Source: Coleophoma eucalyptorum (taxonomy: Eukaryota; Ascomycota; Leotiomycetes; Helotiales; Dermateaceae). Taken from it: a stretch of 64,000 bases of DNA. Shown here piece after piece: positions 25,361 to 38,056 of the stretch. How positions within the stretch are numbered: position 1 is the stretch's first letter; every line of letters starts with the position of its first letter. The DNA lies in contig JALRME010000019.1 of the NCBI GenBank assembly GCA_026120035.1, forward strand, positions 604,877-668,876, written 5' to 3'. The translations under genes and the position numbers were made by a program. The notes under the pieces are model-generated. The model saw only the letters and a program-made list of their open reading frames with translations, was not told the DNA's origin and made no database searches.

Positions 25361-27004
25361 TTGCTTAGTCGCTAGGAAATTTATACGGCACAAGGCAGAG
25401 ACAAGCAGAGAAATGTTGCGACAATATGCCACCGTTCCTCCTGTGCTGTAGCCACGGTACTCGTCCTCCACCCGTTGGTGGTGTAGTCCGAGGTAACGCG
25501 CTCTTGTTCACCTTACCGTGCCAATGTACACCGCACCGTACCTGTATCTCAATCAAGCATCGGCCGCCCGTATTTCTGTATGAGCACACGATTAGACGTG
25601 CTCTTACTCTTCAGCCCCCGACCCCTGTTCCATGTCGCCCAGATTGCTGCTGCTGCTGCGTCGTTAGCAGCAAGATCACTGTGTTTCCCCATCTTTTGCT
25701 TGTGCGCCATCATTACTCACGTTCGATGGGCGCGTACTGGGGTAATACCTGCCCGAATCCTCAGGCTAGCACGCAAGGAGATCAACCGTCAGCAAACCAG
25801 AGAAGACTCATGCCAGGTCTCGAAAGGTCGCCGATAAGATTTCAGGAGCCGGAGCGCGTTGTGGTATAGGATGTCCGGTCTATCAGACAATAGAATCCAA
25901 AAATTCCAATTAGCAGAGACTGGAGCCATGTCGCTGTTGGGAGTGCTGGTCCTTGCTCATGCAGATGTCCCAGACTGTATTCTCTAGCTTTGGGTCCATA
26001 CTTCGCCTATCCTGGTCCCTTGGTGCAGCAATCATACACGAAGAGACCCTGTCATTCTTGTTTTCTTCTGCTCGTCCCGGTCGTGCCTCGCTCTCGTCTT
26101 CGCTCTTTTCCACCTGCCTCCTTTTCCTCTCCTCTCTCCTACCCTCGCCTCCCTCCCTCCCAGGTGTGCGCACGCCAAGGTGGAAGGAGGGGCAAGGGAG
26201 ACAAGCACTTAGCATTAGGGAAAAAGCAGTTGGACTGGGTGAAATGGGCGGGCTACCTCGCCGGATCTTTTAGCTCCATTACTTGGGCCAGCCAAGAAAA
26301 GCCTTCTGGCCCCTCATGGGCGCACCTGCAAGAGACGGCTTCCTTGCCACATGCCTGCACAGCGCCTTGCCTGAACGGGTTTAGACGACAATAAAACTGC
26401 TCGGAGAAGCCCAGCTCCAGATCACCCAAAGGCACGTTAAGCCATATGGAGCACTGACTCAGCCCCTCAATGTCACCGAAGCGATCACTGACCGGGGTGC
26501 GCGAGCGCAGCGCAAATAGTTCAGTAGCTAAAAATCTCACTTTCACTTTTACTTTCACCTCGCTCTGCTCCTTTGCTGTCTTTGACTAGGCTGCTACGCT
26601 TGAGCTTGAGCTTGATTTTCACTTGTACGAATCAGCCCATGCTTTCGGGTAGCAGCCCGCATATCACATCGCAGCATTTCGAGCAAATATCACATATCGG
26701 GAGCCAGTCAGAGATAGGCATGGTCGGGGCCAAAAAGAAATAAATCGAAATTTTTGGTTTGGTTTATTTGATAATAGGTTATTTATCCCAATATATGCAG
26801 CGTGCTGGACTGCGCAGTGTCCGCAAATAGAAGCAGGCAGGTGGGATTCGAGTAAGGTCATCTGGTTGGGAGGTAATAGTGGTTGTTGATAGTTGTAGTT
26901 GTGTCGTTGGAGTTGTAGCCGCCTGCCTGGTTGCGAGATAGTCTCTGGGTTGTGGTTTGGCTGCAGAGCATGGATCCGTAGGGTATGGCCTACAGCACAC
27001 CGGA

Positions 27005-27082
27005 GCATGGAGCATGGAGCGTGGGGCATGGAGCATGGCATGGCAGCATGGCATGGGATGGGATGGGATGGGATGGGATGGA
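27005..27082. repeat. CATGG / GGGAT pentanucleotide tandem repeats
   Basis: A run of CATGG and GCATGG units passes into about five perfect GGGAT units, roughly 0.9 kb upstream of the zinc-finger gene start. Confidence 0.85.
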
Positions 27083-28006
27083 ATGGAAGTGCTCGATATC
27101 AGAAGCTTCCATCTTGGGCCAGGCCTGGTGCACGCATGCGAAGAATGATCGAATGAAGTATTCAGGCTCCGGCTCAAGCCGCACAGAACGATCAGGCTCG
27201 ACTGCTGATTACTTGAGGGAGTGAATCTTCGCCTGCTGTATCGTGCTGACATGGGGTAATTTGCTTTGGTTCGGATCTTGGGCTTAGCTCTCCACGCTAG
27301 TCCCCCTTCTTCTCTCCCTCCGCCGTCTGTCTCGCGTCTTTTCTTGGTGTGCTCACCCCCATAAACCCATAAAGGAAAAGCTGCTTCTCATGGTCTGGTC
27401 TGCTTCTGCATCCTGACCAACGGACTGACCACAGACTGACCGACCACTGACTGACTGACCGACCACCGCCCACTGCCCACTGCCCACTCGCACTAGCTGG
27501 CCGCGGCGGTCCCCTACCCCCTACGCTACTCCCTACAGCCACGCTTCCCGCCTGGGATCAACAGTGTCCAGCCATATCGTCTCCTCCCTCACGCTGCACA
27601 CAGACCAACACCCAGACCCAATAAGCTACATATATCGACAGACGCCTCCCCGGCCGCCATCCAGGTGATCGACGCTCCACATTGTCTTCCCAGTCTGATC
27701 TCGACAACGCCGACCTGGACTGAAGTATATCGTGCATCTGCTTCCTCAGCGTCGTTGATCCCGTCGCTCCTGCTGTGAAAGAATCCATCAAAGAATCCTG
27801 CCCATAAGGAAGCAAAGAAAGCAAGCAAGAAAGAAAGAAAGAGAGACAAGCACATCTTCCTCCGACCACACTTCTCACCCGTCTTCCATCCTCCCGGCCG
27901 TACGCGACCAGAGCACCAGGAAACCTCCTCTCAAAGCTTCATCTCGCGTGAGCCGCTGTCTCGTTCAGGCCCATCTGTTCCATCGTGGACTTCGCAATCA
28001 TCTTCT

Positions 28007-29379
28007 ATGATGGAGACCGCTCAGAGCTTTACAGCTCGAAGGTCAGCAGCATCCAATCTCCCAACCTTTCAACTTCCCCCTCCGGACCATCTGTCAGCCA
28101 TGCACAAATACCCAGCATACGCGCCAACGACAACCCAGTCAACTCCCGTCAGCAGCGTCCTGACTCCTCCAGCGGGCCTTCCAAGTGATGGGTTGAGCCC
28201 ACTGGCATCCAGTGTGAATAGTGGAAGTTCTGGGAGCTCGGCTGGAGGAGTTCCTCCATATCAACCCATGGGCTACTGGCCAACCCCCCAGAGCCATTCC
28301 TATACGTACAGCTCCGCACCTCCAATGTCTTCCAATTTTGCGCCGCAGCAAAATTACGTGTCGCGACCACTGTACTCACCTTCTATGCAACACTACCAAA
28401 ATCGAGGACCGGCGTCGCCAAACTCTGGCGAGGCTCTACCACCACCACCGTACGATATAACCACTCTTCCTCCATTTCCAACCATGGCCTCTGGAGGAGG
28501 AAGTGGAGGGCAACAGAACTTGCCAGCGCTTGCTCCACAGCAACATCAGCAGCAGCAGCAACAACAACAACACCAACAACAAATGAACAACACGCTTATG
28601 AGCTCACATTCATCGCAATCGCAGCAACAGGGACCTCTCCACACTCCTGACAACTATGGTGCGAGGGCACCACCTACGCCGAGTTACTACACTCCGTCTT
28701 CAACCCCACAGCAACAGTCTTTCCCTGCATATGCACAACAACCCCCAAACCAACACTCTCCAAACACTACCGGTCCACCATCAAATCGGCCATCCTCAGC
28801 ACAGAGCCAGTCTCATATGGGTGCACCGCAGAGTTACCCACCACGGCCATACTCTGGCTACAATCTCCCAGCCATGTCAGGGCCAATCATGTCCAATGTT
28901 CACAGCCCCGGGAATCAAATGTCACTTGTTGGCGGCATGAACATGCAATACGCACCGCACCAGATGAATGGCCAAGTGTACGCACACCACCCAGGTCAAC
29001 AGCAGCCACAAAACGACCGACCATTCAAGTGCGATCAATGCCCACAATCCTTCAACCGGAACCATGATCTGAAGCGTCACAAGCGTATCCACTTGGCAGT
29101 GAAGCCGTTCCCATGTGGGCATTGCGAGAAGAGCTTCTCTCGTAAGGACGCATTAAAGGTCCGTTCTTGATCCCATTATAAGTTGCAGCAATAAGCGGCA
29201 GCTTCCCCTTTGAAATCAGAATAGAAAGCTGACTGAGCAAACAGAGACATATCCTCGTCAAGGGCTGCGGTAAGGCTCAAGATGGCACTACCAACGCTCA
29301 TGCTAGTGATGTTGAAAAGGCCGATATCCTGAGCGATTCAGCCAGCGATGGAAGCCCCTCGATGACGAAGCGAGAATGA
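28007..29379 (+). CDS. C2H2 zinc-finger transcription factor with polyglutamine region
   Basis: The model is join(28007..29158,29245..29379), 428 aa, with an 86-bp intron that splits the second finger. The long N-terminal part (about 1-335) is Pro/Ser/Gln/Tyr-rich, with a poly-Gln/His stretch near 177-192. Two fingers follow. Finger 1 is C342-x2-C345-x12-H358-x3-H362. Finger 2 has C370-x2-C373, then after the splice RHILVKGC, giving H386 and C392 (a C2HC ending). The linker between them reads LAVKPF. A short acidic tail follows. This architecture suits a DNA-binding regulator with a disordered activation region. I could not assign it to a named fungal factor. The start is the first of two adjacent ATGs. 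Confidence 0.88.
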
Positions 29380-32300
29380 CGGCCGTTTATATGCTGAAAG
29401 AAGCAGAACAATATTCCCTTTTTGTTTCCTTTTAACATGTATACGGTGGTTAATCTGGGACTGGTCATTGCACGGGCAGGCGTCTTTGGCAAAGCTCTTG
29501 AGCTTCCACGGGAGAGCTCAAATATGGCGTTACGGATAATCCTTGTATTCCTTAATCTGGTGTGGCGGTGTTCTTGATGGTTGATGGCGGTCTTATCTTA
29601 TTTTTGTTGAACCCGAAGACATTGGAGGGGCGGTTTTTGGAGTCGGTTGGGCTGGCTTTTGATGGAAATGCATGGAGCGAGGGGAAAACCAAAAACTTTG
29701 TGTTGCGTTTTATATACGGTGTGGCTTGGTATCCGGGGTTGGGGGTCTTTTTGCTGGTGCCATATGTCATTATGTCGGTCTTGTTGGATTTCTGCGCTAG
29801 CTCTGCTATTCGGATCATGGATGGAAATACCTCTGTTGCAGCGACGGCTTATACTCGGGAGCTTTTTGAAACGACGAAAGTCGATTTCTTTCTAATTCTT
29901 CTTCTGGGTTGGATATCATCGTGTTAATTTCCGGATTTTGTTTACCTATCGCTTCTCTTTAGGAGGAACAGAACTGATATAGCGATTCTTTTTTGAATGA
30001 CCATGTTTTCGAGGGGTTTTATGCGGTTTGTTGTCGAATTATCTGTACACCTGTAACATTACCAACCGGAGATAACGCGAGAAGAAAGAACCATTTTCTA
30101 GATCCCAGCAGACTCATTTGTCTCCCGTCTCTGGACTCTGGTGAACTGATGCCTAACTTGGGCAGGATTTATTCGTGAGATGGGAAGGAGAGCCTGAGCT
30201 GAGATGAGAGAAGGAGAGGAGGGGAGTGGCGAGGAAGCAGGCAAAGACGTCGTTGATTTAAACAACCAAACCAAGAAATAGAACCGTCGCATACTATAAG
30301 GTAAGGTACCTTGATGGAATCTTTCTAGGGGCCATCAAACCCATCCTAATAGTGACGGCCAGGCGAACCGCCCTGAACTATCATATAATGAAGGGAAGTT
30401 CCATCTCCCGAGCCCCACCTTCTCCCTCTGCTTGAACCAGAACCCCAAGCATAAACAAAAGATGGTTTTCTATTTGCTCTGAAGCGTATAGCAAGCAAGA
30501 TCAAGAACCCTCGGAACCTTCTAGTACCCCACTCGTCGTTGTTGTCCTCCTCTAACTCTCCAACTTTCCATATCAAGGTGCAAAAGTCCCGAGGGCAGAG
30601 CCAAAGTACAGGTCCATATATATACGAGAGGGTTAATAGTGAGAGAAACACCTCACCGTTTTTTTTTTTCCAAACAAAAAAGAAGAATTTAAAGATGGAA
30701 GAGGAGAGGCGTCGAAGAGTGTTCTAGAACAACCAATTCTTGCAGCGGATTCCCACGAAAATTGCAGAAACCCAAGGACCTGGTAACGGAGCAAGACACA
30801 CACACGAAGGCAAAGTAAACGACCAAACCAAAAAAAACAAGAATTTGTGCTAGCGGAGATCCTCATCCACTGTACTGTACAGTAGTTAGTATATGCCGGC
30901 AAAAAAGTGACATGCGGGACGCCACAAGATTGAGATTTCGTACCAAGATCTGCAAACACCCCACAAAATCCTCTCGCCCTTTCGTCTCATCTCATCTCTT
31001 TGGGATGGGGCGGACGGGTGGGGAGGGGAAGGGGGGGAGGGAAACGCCTCCAAAAGAACGCCAGGCTGTGCTGCTGCAGCAGCCCCAGTACCCGTGGGTT
31101 TTTGCGGGGAGTCGGAGCCAAAGTCCTTGCACAGTTTCAGTGTGGGCAGAAAGATGGGGTTGGGGAAAAGATGACGGAGATGGAATCCGGTATATGTGTG
31201 TGTGCGTGTGTGTGCGTGTCTGTGCCTCTGTGCCTCTCCGTCTCTCTCTTTCTACCTCTCCCACGAATTCCGAAAAAAGATTGGCGTTTCACAAACCCTT
31301 TTGCTCATCTTCAAATCGCTAAGCAAAAGAGAGGGCAGTATGCCAGGCATGGGCTTTTGGGGCTTGCTACTTTTTTTATGGAGCCCAAAAGCGCCTTGTT
31401 TCCCCTCCCAGGTACCACCACCACCACCACCTTTGACTGCGTGCTGCCTTCCAGGGATAGGTACAGCAAACCCAAGAAAAAGAAAAAGAAAGCACATGAA
31501 AAGCCACAACCGACAACACCAACGACACACGATAACCAACGTGCAAAAGGCTGGAACAGATTTCCGGTAGCTTTCAACACCCCCCAAACCAGTCTCCTGG
31601 GTCGCTCCCCCGCGAGTTCCTCTCCCACCCACCCCCCCCCCCAGAGCAACAGATGTGGAGTCTGAAGCAGTCTTGGGAGAACTTTAAAAAAAATAGATGC
31701 GAAAAAGAAAAGGGGAAAGTGATACCTAAGTAGGGAAGGGAGGAGGGAAAGGTAACGTTACCATGCGGCCTCTCCCCTCTCCCTCTCGCCCTCAAGTTCT
31801 GCTTCAAGCTTCTAGACCTGTCCCCGTCAGCTTTTCGCAACGCACGGCACTCAAGCTTTGCTGGGGACCCGCGGTAATGGGGGTGTGGGGAGGGATATTT
31901 TGTGAGGTTTGGGAGAATCAGGTAATTGATCTGCTCTCGCCACCACCCCCCCCCCCTTTGCTCTCTCTGACTATATACATAGATGGATCTTCTTCTCCAT
32001 TTGCTTTATCTCTTGGCTTTTATTGAGGACTAATGTCCTCTGCCTGGATCTCGGATTTCAGAAGTGAAGAGTGGAAGGTCAATGAACTGGCTGTGGAGAG
32101 GGACTTTGGCGATGCTTGGTATCTTTGAGTCGATTGAAGGTCTAGAACGACACCGGGGGCACATCGGCAGCAAAGTTAATCCAGGGTTAGTGGTTACTTT
32201 GGATTGTGCTTTACTTGTAGGAGGATGTCGACTCGACTCCCTACATGCAGCTTTTGTTTGAATGGATTTAAGAGGTCCGCAGGATAAGAGCAGGAGGAAG

Positions 32301-32427
32301 GAGTTATATTGGGTTTCAATTTTGAACGGCAATGTTATCTTTTCCAACGCCACGCAACGAAAGCATCCCAAGGACGCCGAAACACAGGCCCAGATGCAAC
32401 AAAACCACCACGATACTCTACCTAACA
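29380..32427. other. Intergenic, no supported gene
   Basis: This holds the 3' flank of the zinc-finger gene and of the CDF gene, which converge. An ORF at 29562-29927 looks hydrophobic but has no family resemblance and is probably 3' UTR or chance. Simple sequence includes poly-T (about 30659) and a TG/CT-rich run at 31193-31255. Confidence 0.45.
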
Positions 32428-33947
32428 TCACTGGAAGTTTTCAGAAGCATGACCCGTCGGACCCTGCCAAGCATAATCACACGTCACAAACGCACGATCA
32501 ACCTCCGGCAGACCCTCACAGCAATACTGCAGCGTCTCTGCAACATCATGAGCATGCTCCAATGGTGTCTTCTCATCTAACAGGATATCGACCTCGACCC
32601 AGACGCCATCACCGGCATGATATGCCGTGATGGATTTATATCCTTTGACTAATGGCGAGAAACGCCATGCAAGAAAGGTGAGCTTCTCTAGGACCCGATC
32701 GTCCACCGCTGCGCCGGTTAGACGCGATACGTTCTCAATACATGTCATCGCCCAGTCGTAGATGATAAAGAGGGAAAGTAATCCTGCACCGAGGGGGTCT
32801 AACCACCAGATATCTGCTGCATGGCCGATCGCTGGGAAAATGAGGGAAAGGGTGTTGAAGACGACGTCGGTCTTACAATCTGTAAATGGTAAGCAGAATT
32901 CTATGAGCTATTGTATTCAGGGCATACCTTGCGCTAGTGCTTGAACCTGTGTCGTTTTTATCCTGCCATCGCAGATTAGATCCAAGTTTCGTGCAGTCTT
33001 TGGGGGGTAACACATACCTTGCGCAACCAATCCAGATGAAGCCTTTCAACCCGATCGTCGCAGCCATGGAACCAATGGCAATGGGCGGCAGAGTTACAGC
33101 GTTATGGGGAGCTTTCGACATCAATTTTGTCACCGACTCCTGCAATATCTGGATAAAACTGATAATCATGATGATTGAGAAGACCAAGATACCCAGTGGC
33201 TCCAGTCTGCGCCTGCCGACAGGGAATTTCCGTCTCAAGCTCTGGATACGCCACTGGACGAGCTTACTGGTAGAAAAGACGATTCCGGTACAAAGGAGAT
33301 CCAATGCCGAGTCAACGAGTGAGGCAATTAAGGAAAGCGACGAAGAGTAGAATGAAGCAATGCCCTTAGCGACCAACAGAACGATGTTCGCGAGGACGTT
33401 GATGTTGATAGCCCATTTGGCATTCCTCCGTTCAATTCGTCTCTTCTCTTGCTCTTCATCTGGGAGGAATGGCTCAACACATCCTTGGGTATCTTGTAAT
33501 CCACCACCACCTTCAAAAATACCATCTCCGTTATCATCTCGAGGGTCGAAGGACTCGAGAATGTCGTCCGAAAGCGCTTTCACAATGGCATTGATTTCTA
33601 GCCAATCGTCCAGTCGCTGGTTCTGTACTTCGTAGAACTGGCGTACTTTCTTGTTCTTGATCTTCTTGAGCTGGTAGGAATTCATCAGCTTTCATTCCCC
33701 TTAATTGAGGCACATTTGGCCAATTGAAACATACCTCGTCATCACTCTTCCTAAAATTCTCCAGACTTGAACTATCTACGCCTGCCATTAATTTCTTCTT
33801 GAATTCCACCCGGCGCAGATCGTCCGGCTCCAGGTAGCCATGATCTCGAAAGCGATACTTGCGATCATGTTGCGGACGACCCTGTTCGAGATCTCTGCGA
33901 ATTTGCTCGTCTTTGGGCTTGCTACGGACACCTCTTTTGCCAGCCAT
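32428..33947 (-). CDS. Cation diffusion facilitator, Mn-type (double DxxxD)
   Basis: The model is complement(join(32428..32879,32928..32962,33018..33688,33735..33947)), 456 aa, with introns of 48, 55 and 46 bp, all in phase; exon 3 is only 35 bp. A cytosolic N-terminus of about 165 residues precedes the membrane helices. Helix 2 has SLVDSALDL (D197, D201) and helix 5 has QALAQDCKTDVVFNT (D307, D311). DxxxD in both helices is the published signature of the Mn-CDF subgroup, whereas Zn-CDFs have HxxxD in helix 2. WWLDPLGAGLLSL and a C-terminal metal-binding domain with HAGDGVWVEVDILLD complete the family picture. It probably moves Mn2+ (perhaps Fe2+) from cytosol into vacuole, Golgi or out of the cell in exchange for protons; the compartment is not shown by the sequence. 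Confidence 0.9.
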
Positions 33948-35183
33948 GGTCTACCAATATGTGAAATTTTAATCGCGTGCGTATTCGTAGCTACTCTAAT
34001 CCCGCCAATATTGACAGTGGTAAGAAGAAAGCAAAGGAAGGAAAGTAAAAGTAAAGTAAAGTGCAAATGGTTTTGTAGCTCCGACCCTCAATGTAAGCAA
34101 GCTACGTAAGATGCAGTTTCCACCATGCTTGCTTGACGTATCGCGTTTCCATCATTGTGGGAGGAGAGCAGAGCAGCACGGGGAGTTGATGCTGGTGTGG
34201 AGATCTATGACGTCTACCCTCGTCCCCTGTCGGGAATCAAGAATAGGCACAGATGGTATCATAACCTCGGGAAGTCGGTCCTTAGTCCACGAGGAGCATG
34301 TCCCTCCAACAAAAAAAAATTGGTGCTTGCCTGCATAACCTCACTCTAAGAGAGGCCTTATGAAGCAAGGAAAAGTCTTGCGCAAGCTTTGATATCTCGA
34401 AAATGAGTTTTCGGCGTTGTCAAGCTTTTTGCGCGAGCACACCAATGCGCCAACTCGTAGCGAGCCGTGACGATCATAGTGCGGAGCGAACGCCCTTCAG
34501 CCTTTATGCCACGCAGACATCTTCAACATTGATTCACTCATGAAAGTTCATTTGCTGCGAAAAATCGTTCGCTGTATCATTTATACTGTCATGATAACCA
34601 GGGAAATACGAAAAGCAACCCTAACTACTGAACCTCTAAACAATTCTAGGGTCTTAAGAGCCCACGACACATGCGTCGTTGAGTTGATGAAACTATTGAG
34701 CTTTCCGGCTGTGATAAGCAGAGAAGTCGAAAACAGAAACGTTGAAACCTTGAATGAGGAGGTACTACTGCCAATATCAACGCTTAGAACAACGCTGGAA
34801 TCCCCCCACTACGATAGTTCCTGCAATGACGTTAGAGCAGTACGAAGGGCGCAGAAGAAACGCTCACGGAACGCAAGTTGAGTGAAGTACAGGTTCCAAT
34901 TTTTGTTCTAAAATCATGGTCAAGCTCATGGAAGTGAGAACGTATAGTGCTATCCAACCAAGACCGTTCAAATTGCTACGAACTTCGGTTCATGCTCTTT
35001 CTGACCCCTGATCAGTTCTTTTGACGATGCTCCACGAGACCTGGCTGACTTCAATGGCCTGATTTTTCTCTTTTCGAGCTTGGGATCCTGTTCTTGCCAT
35101 GTTTTGAAACGCTTCAGATTTCGAGCAGTGAGTTGGAGTTGAATCTTGATTTTTCGCTGACCAGTGTGAGGGGAGGTGGTGAT
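33948..35183. other. Intergenic, CDF promoter side; no supported gene
   Basis: About 1.2 kb. A 113-codon ORF at 34540-34881 (+) has no recognisable feature. The region includes the CDF promoter and the 3' flank of the 35184 gene. Confidence 0.4.
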
Positions 35184-36203
35184 CTACATCTGTGTCATTA
35201 ATAACTGCAGCATAACCGGTGCCTCCCCACGTACCTCTCCAATTAAGTTCTGAGAAGGAGATTCATTCAGTAAGATTCCAGAGCCAGTTGTGATTGACGA
35301 AGCAGGGCTTGAGGTAATCTGAGTGTGCTTATCATGATCATACTTGGTGTCATTATCAAACGATCCGAACCGAACTCTTTTGGATCCAGCAGTAGATGTA
35401 ACAGAGTTTCCCTCAATATCGATATCATCATCTGTCTCGTGCTGTCTCTTTCTGCGAGATCTCTCGGGTATGTGTATGTGTTGCAGAGGTGGTGTGGGGG
35501 ATCGATATTTAAGCATTGCCAGGCGGCTGCTTTCAAAGTCCTCTCCAGGCTCTTCTGACTTATTATCATAAACAAGAGATGGTGTCCTCACAGCTGTTAT
35601 GCCCTCCTGGCCGTCCATTGGCCAATACTTGTGGTCAATATAGCCAGGAGAAACAGCTTCATGATCAGCTCTTTGGCTTGAGCCACTTCGAGATACCAAG
35701 ACAGTCTCAGTCTTGATGACATTGCCGACCTTTGAGAAACCCCCACTTGATGCATAGCTCAGCTTCCTCTCCAAATAGTCTCTGGCTTCGAAAAGCATGT
35801 GTGGGTACCAGTTCGGGTCGGGACCTGGTGCGAATGGGCTTCTGTATTCCTCAACCTTGTTATCGGGTGTCAATTTTATACCTTCTAGAATGCCTTGTAC
35901 AGCCTCCAATTGGCTTTGCATGCGGTGAGACTCTTTCTCTTGGTCCTTTGTTGGCTGTGTCTGCGTGTAGTACGCGTGTTGCCTAGCTTGTGCTGCTGTG
36001 ACACAATCTTCCTCATTCTCGTGGCTGTAAAGCAGATCTCGGAAATCCCAGTTGGTACGTTCGCTCTTCGGTGTGTAAAGATGGGCATTAAAGACCCACG
36101 ATGCAGTACTTCTGTTGACTTGTACTCATCAGCAGCTTCTATTAGGCAAGCAGTACGGAAACAACTTACCAGGGTTGGATAAAGTCGCAAGTGGTAGTGC
36201 CAT
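35184..36203 (-). CDS. Uncharacterised fungal protein
   Basis: The model is complement(join(35184..36118,36170..36203)), 322 aa, with a 51-bp intron after an 11-codon first exon (MALPLATLSNP). The spliced frame opens STASWVFNAHLYTPKSERTN and stays protein-like: an N-terminal region with paired aromatics, a possible short helix near MQSQLEAVQGILEGIKL, and a block PFAPGPDPNWYPHMLFEARDY that looks conserved. The C-terminal half is Ser/Asp/Thr-rich, with a basic patch RSRRKRQ that could be a nuclear signal. No enzyme motif or membrane segment is seen. I do not recognise the family. The exact 3' end could include a further small intron. Confidence 0.65.
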
Positions 36204-37180
36204 GGTGATTCCTGTCGCAGCGGATGTGTTTGATTCCGAACCCTCTTGCATGATGGATCAAGCTATGGTGTGCGAACTTGATGAATTTTGGGGATGAAAA
36301 CGTTCTTGTAAGGATGAAATTTGTGGTGTAGTGACGAGCTGCTCGTAGTGGTGAAGTTGGCATGCCTAGCTCTTCAAGGATCAATGGTTGAGAAGTATTA
36401 TAACAAGAAATGGAAGTCGCGACAATACTAAGGCAGGAATCAACAAAATCGATAATACTGAGTATCTGCCCTATTCGCCTCACAAAGCGTAACCTGTTTC
36501 GTTTCCGCAAAATTCAAAATGGCTTAGTATTAGAATCTTCCACAGTTCAAAATATGTTCTTTTAGGATTTCTTGCTAAAATGGACGTAACCGTGGAAATA
36601 TGGTTGACTAAATCTGGCATCGAAGAACGAAAGAGGCTATATGACAAACTTCTGTCCGGTTATTGATAAAGATAGGATGTGGAGGTTATATGATGGCCCC
36701 TAGTAAGCCACTCATCTTCAGAAAGCCACCTTGACATAACTCATCTGTGCTCAAAACTTGAGATTTCAAGAACAGAAAACAAAGAAAACTGTCGTAATAA
36801 CGATAGATATTCTAAGGTTGATATACGCAAATATATTGGCTCGAACCTCATGCAAAAAGGGGTTATGCAGGGAGGGAAGGAGAAATCTCTCTTGTGGAAC
36901 TCAACTAGACGAGGCAGACGTCTTGATAAAGCCAGTATATAGTGGGCTGAATACGAGCAATACTTGTCATTTCAGTCCAGGCTCACTTTATGCTGATGAT
37001 TCATACCAGATACTTGTCACCTATATCCTGAAGACACCTCTAGTATGAGTAAAGTGTCAGTAATGCATTCAACATTCCGATACGACAAAGTAACTACACC
37101 CAAACACCGAGCTCATTCACCTAGCGCAAAACAATTCTTCGTTTCTTCTTGCCAACGTCAACTTCCTGCATATCCGCCTC
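36204..37180. other. Intergenic, no supported gene
   Basis: About 1 kb, AT-rich. Short ORFs (for example 36758-37048, +) are not convincing. Confidence 0.4.
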
Positions 37181-37972
37181 TCACTTCAAGCTTCTTTCTC
37201 TGGTACCAAGTGTGGGACAGTAGATAGTCTTATGGCCAGCAGCTCCACAATGTCCACAGTTGACCATACAGTCCATGAAATAATGATCATCTTCCTTTCC
37301 ACAATTGTAGCAGACAACGCGATTCTTCTTCTGCGGATACTTCGCATGCATGTTAGAGGCCGTTTCCTTCTTGAGTGGGTGTAGAGCATCGATATCTTTT
37401 GAAGTCTTGTAGTAAATTTCGTTCAGGATCTCATTATTTTGATCCTCATATTCTCTCTGAGGTTCTCGAGCACGTCTTGAGGCACTAGAACGGATATCGA
37501 TGCGCATTTCTTTTAAGACACTGATAGTCTTGTACGCTCTGTACAAGTCCTCCCTCAGATCAAGATTCTCATACTCAAGCTCACGAGTAAAGAGCTTGCT
37601 TTTCTCCTGCAAGACCTCCAGATGAGTGACCTCGTTGCGGTTATGCTGTATCTCCCTCTTGAGGGCCATGACCTCGTGGTCCTTGAGCTTTAGATCGTCG
37701 TCGAGCTTGCTGAGTTTGGTGAGGAGCTCTTGGTGTTCCTTTTGTTGGATCTTAGATGCTGCCAGAGCATCTGGTAGATCTGCATCAAACTTCTTGTTAT
37801 CTTCCTTCGTCTCTTTGATCGTGGCTTCTAGACAGTGGAGAGTGTCCATGGATGCATTGTGTCGAGTGCCAGATATCGTCTGAGCAACCAGTTTCTTGTT
37901 TCCCTTCATAATATCAGCTGGCACCTCGAAATTTAGACCTCTGTTTGAAGGTTGTTGACTTGGCCTGAGATT
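37181..37972 (-). CDS. Coiled-coil protein with two CCHC zinc knuckles (probably the 3' part of a longer, broken gene)
   Basis: An open frame of 263 codons. The first ATG in it is at 37909; the frame extends upstream to a likely acceptor (ctactag) at 37973. The central part is charged and heptad-like (LTKLSKLDDDLKLKDHEVMA and following), a probable coiled coil of about 110 residues. The C-terminus carries two zinc knuckles: CYNCGKEDDHYFMDC (CX2CX5HX4C, one residue longer than canonical) and CGHCGAAGHKTIYC (canonical CX2CX4HX4C), suggesting RNA or single-stranded nucleic acid binding. No retroelement enzyme flanks it. Coding-like sequence upstream (38057-38529) is split between frames, so the locus may be decaying and the product truncated at its N-terminus. 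Confidence 0.5.
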   Translation of the reverse strand, partial: NLRPSQQPSNRGLNFEVPADIMKGNKKLVAQTISGTRHNASMDTLHCLEATIKETKEDNKKFDADLPDALAASKIQQKEHQELLTKLSKLDDDLKLKDHEVMALKREIQHNRNEVTHLEVLQEKSKLFTRELEYENLDLREDLYRAYKTISVLKEMRIDIRSSASRRAREPQREYEDQNNEILNEIYYKTSKDIDALHPLKKETASNMHAKYPQKKNRVVCYNCGKEDDHYFMDCMVNCGHCGAAGHKTIYCPTLGTRERSLK

Positions 37973-38056
37973 CTAGTAGATATGTATGAAGCACCTGATA
38001 GCTCGCCTTAATTCACGACAGCGCTTGAACCAGCTCGGTGATTTTCCTTGTCCTGG

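Larger units (their letters stand above)
18520..28006. other. 9.5 kb gene-free interval upstream of the C2H2 regulator
   Basis: Many ORFs occur on both strands (the longest is about 216 codons, 24206-23556 minus), but they overlap, lack recognisable domains or splice logic, and read like chance ORFs in GC-richer DNA. Short tandem repeats are present (25321-25360, 27005-27082, and GACT/CCCACTG runs near 27420-27490). It may hold a long regulatory region, a long 5' leader or non-coding RNAs for the downstream regulator; none can be proved from sequence. Confidence 0.45.

Noticed and set aside
29562..29927. Hydrophobic 121-codon ORF after the zinc-finger gene
   Set aside because: T-rich 3' flank can mimic membrane helices; no family resemblance or good start.
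31000..31665. Overlapping ORFs on both strands up to 221 codons
   Set aside because: Low-complexity DNA (G-, TG- and CT-runs) gives long frames without protein character.
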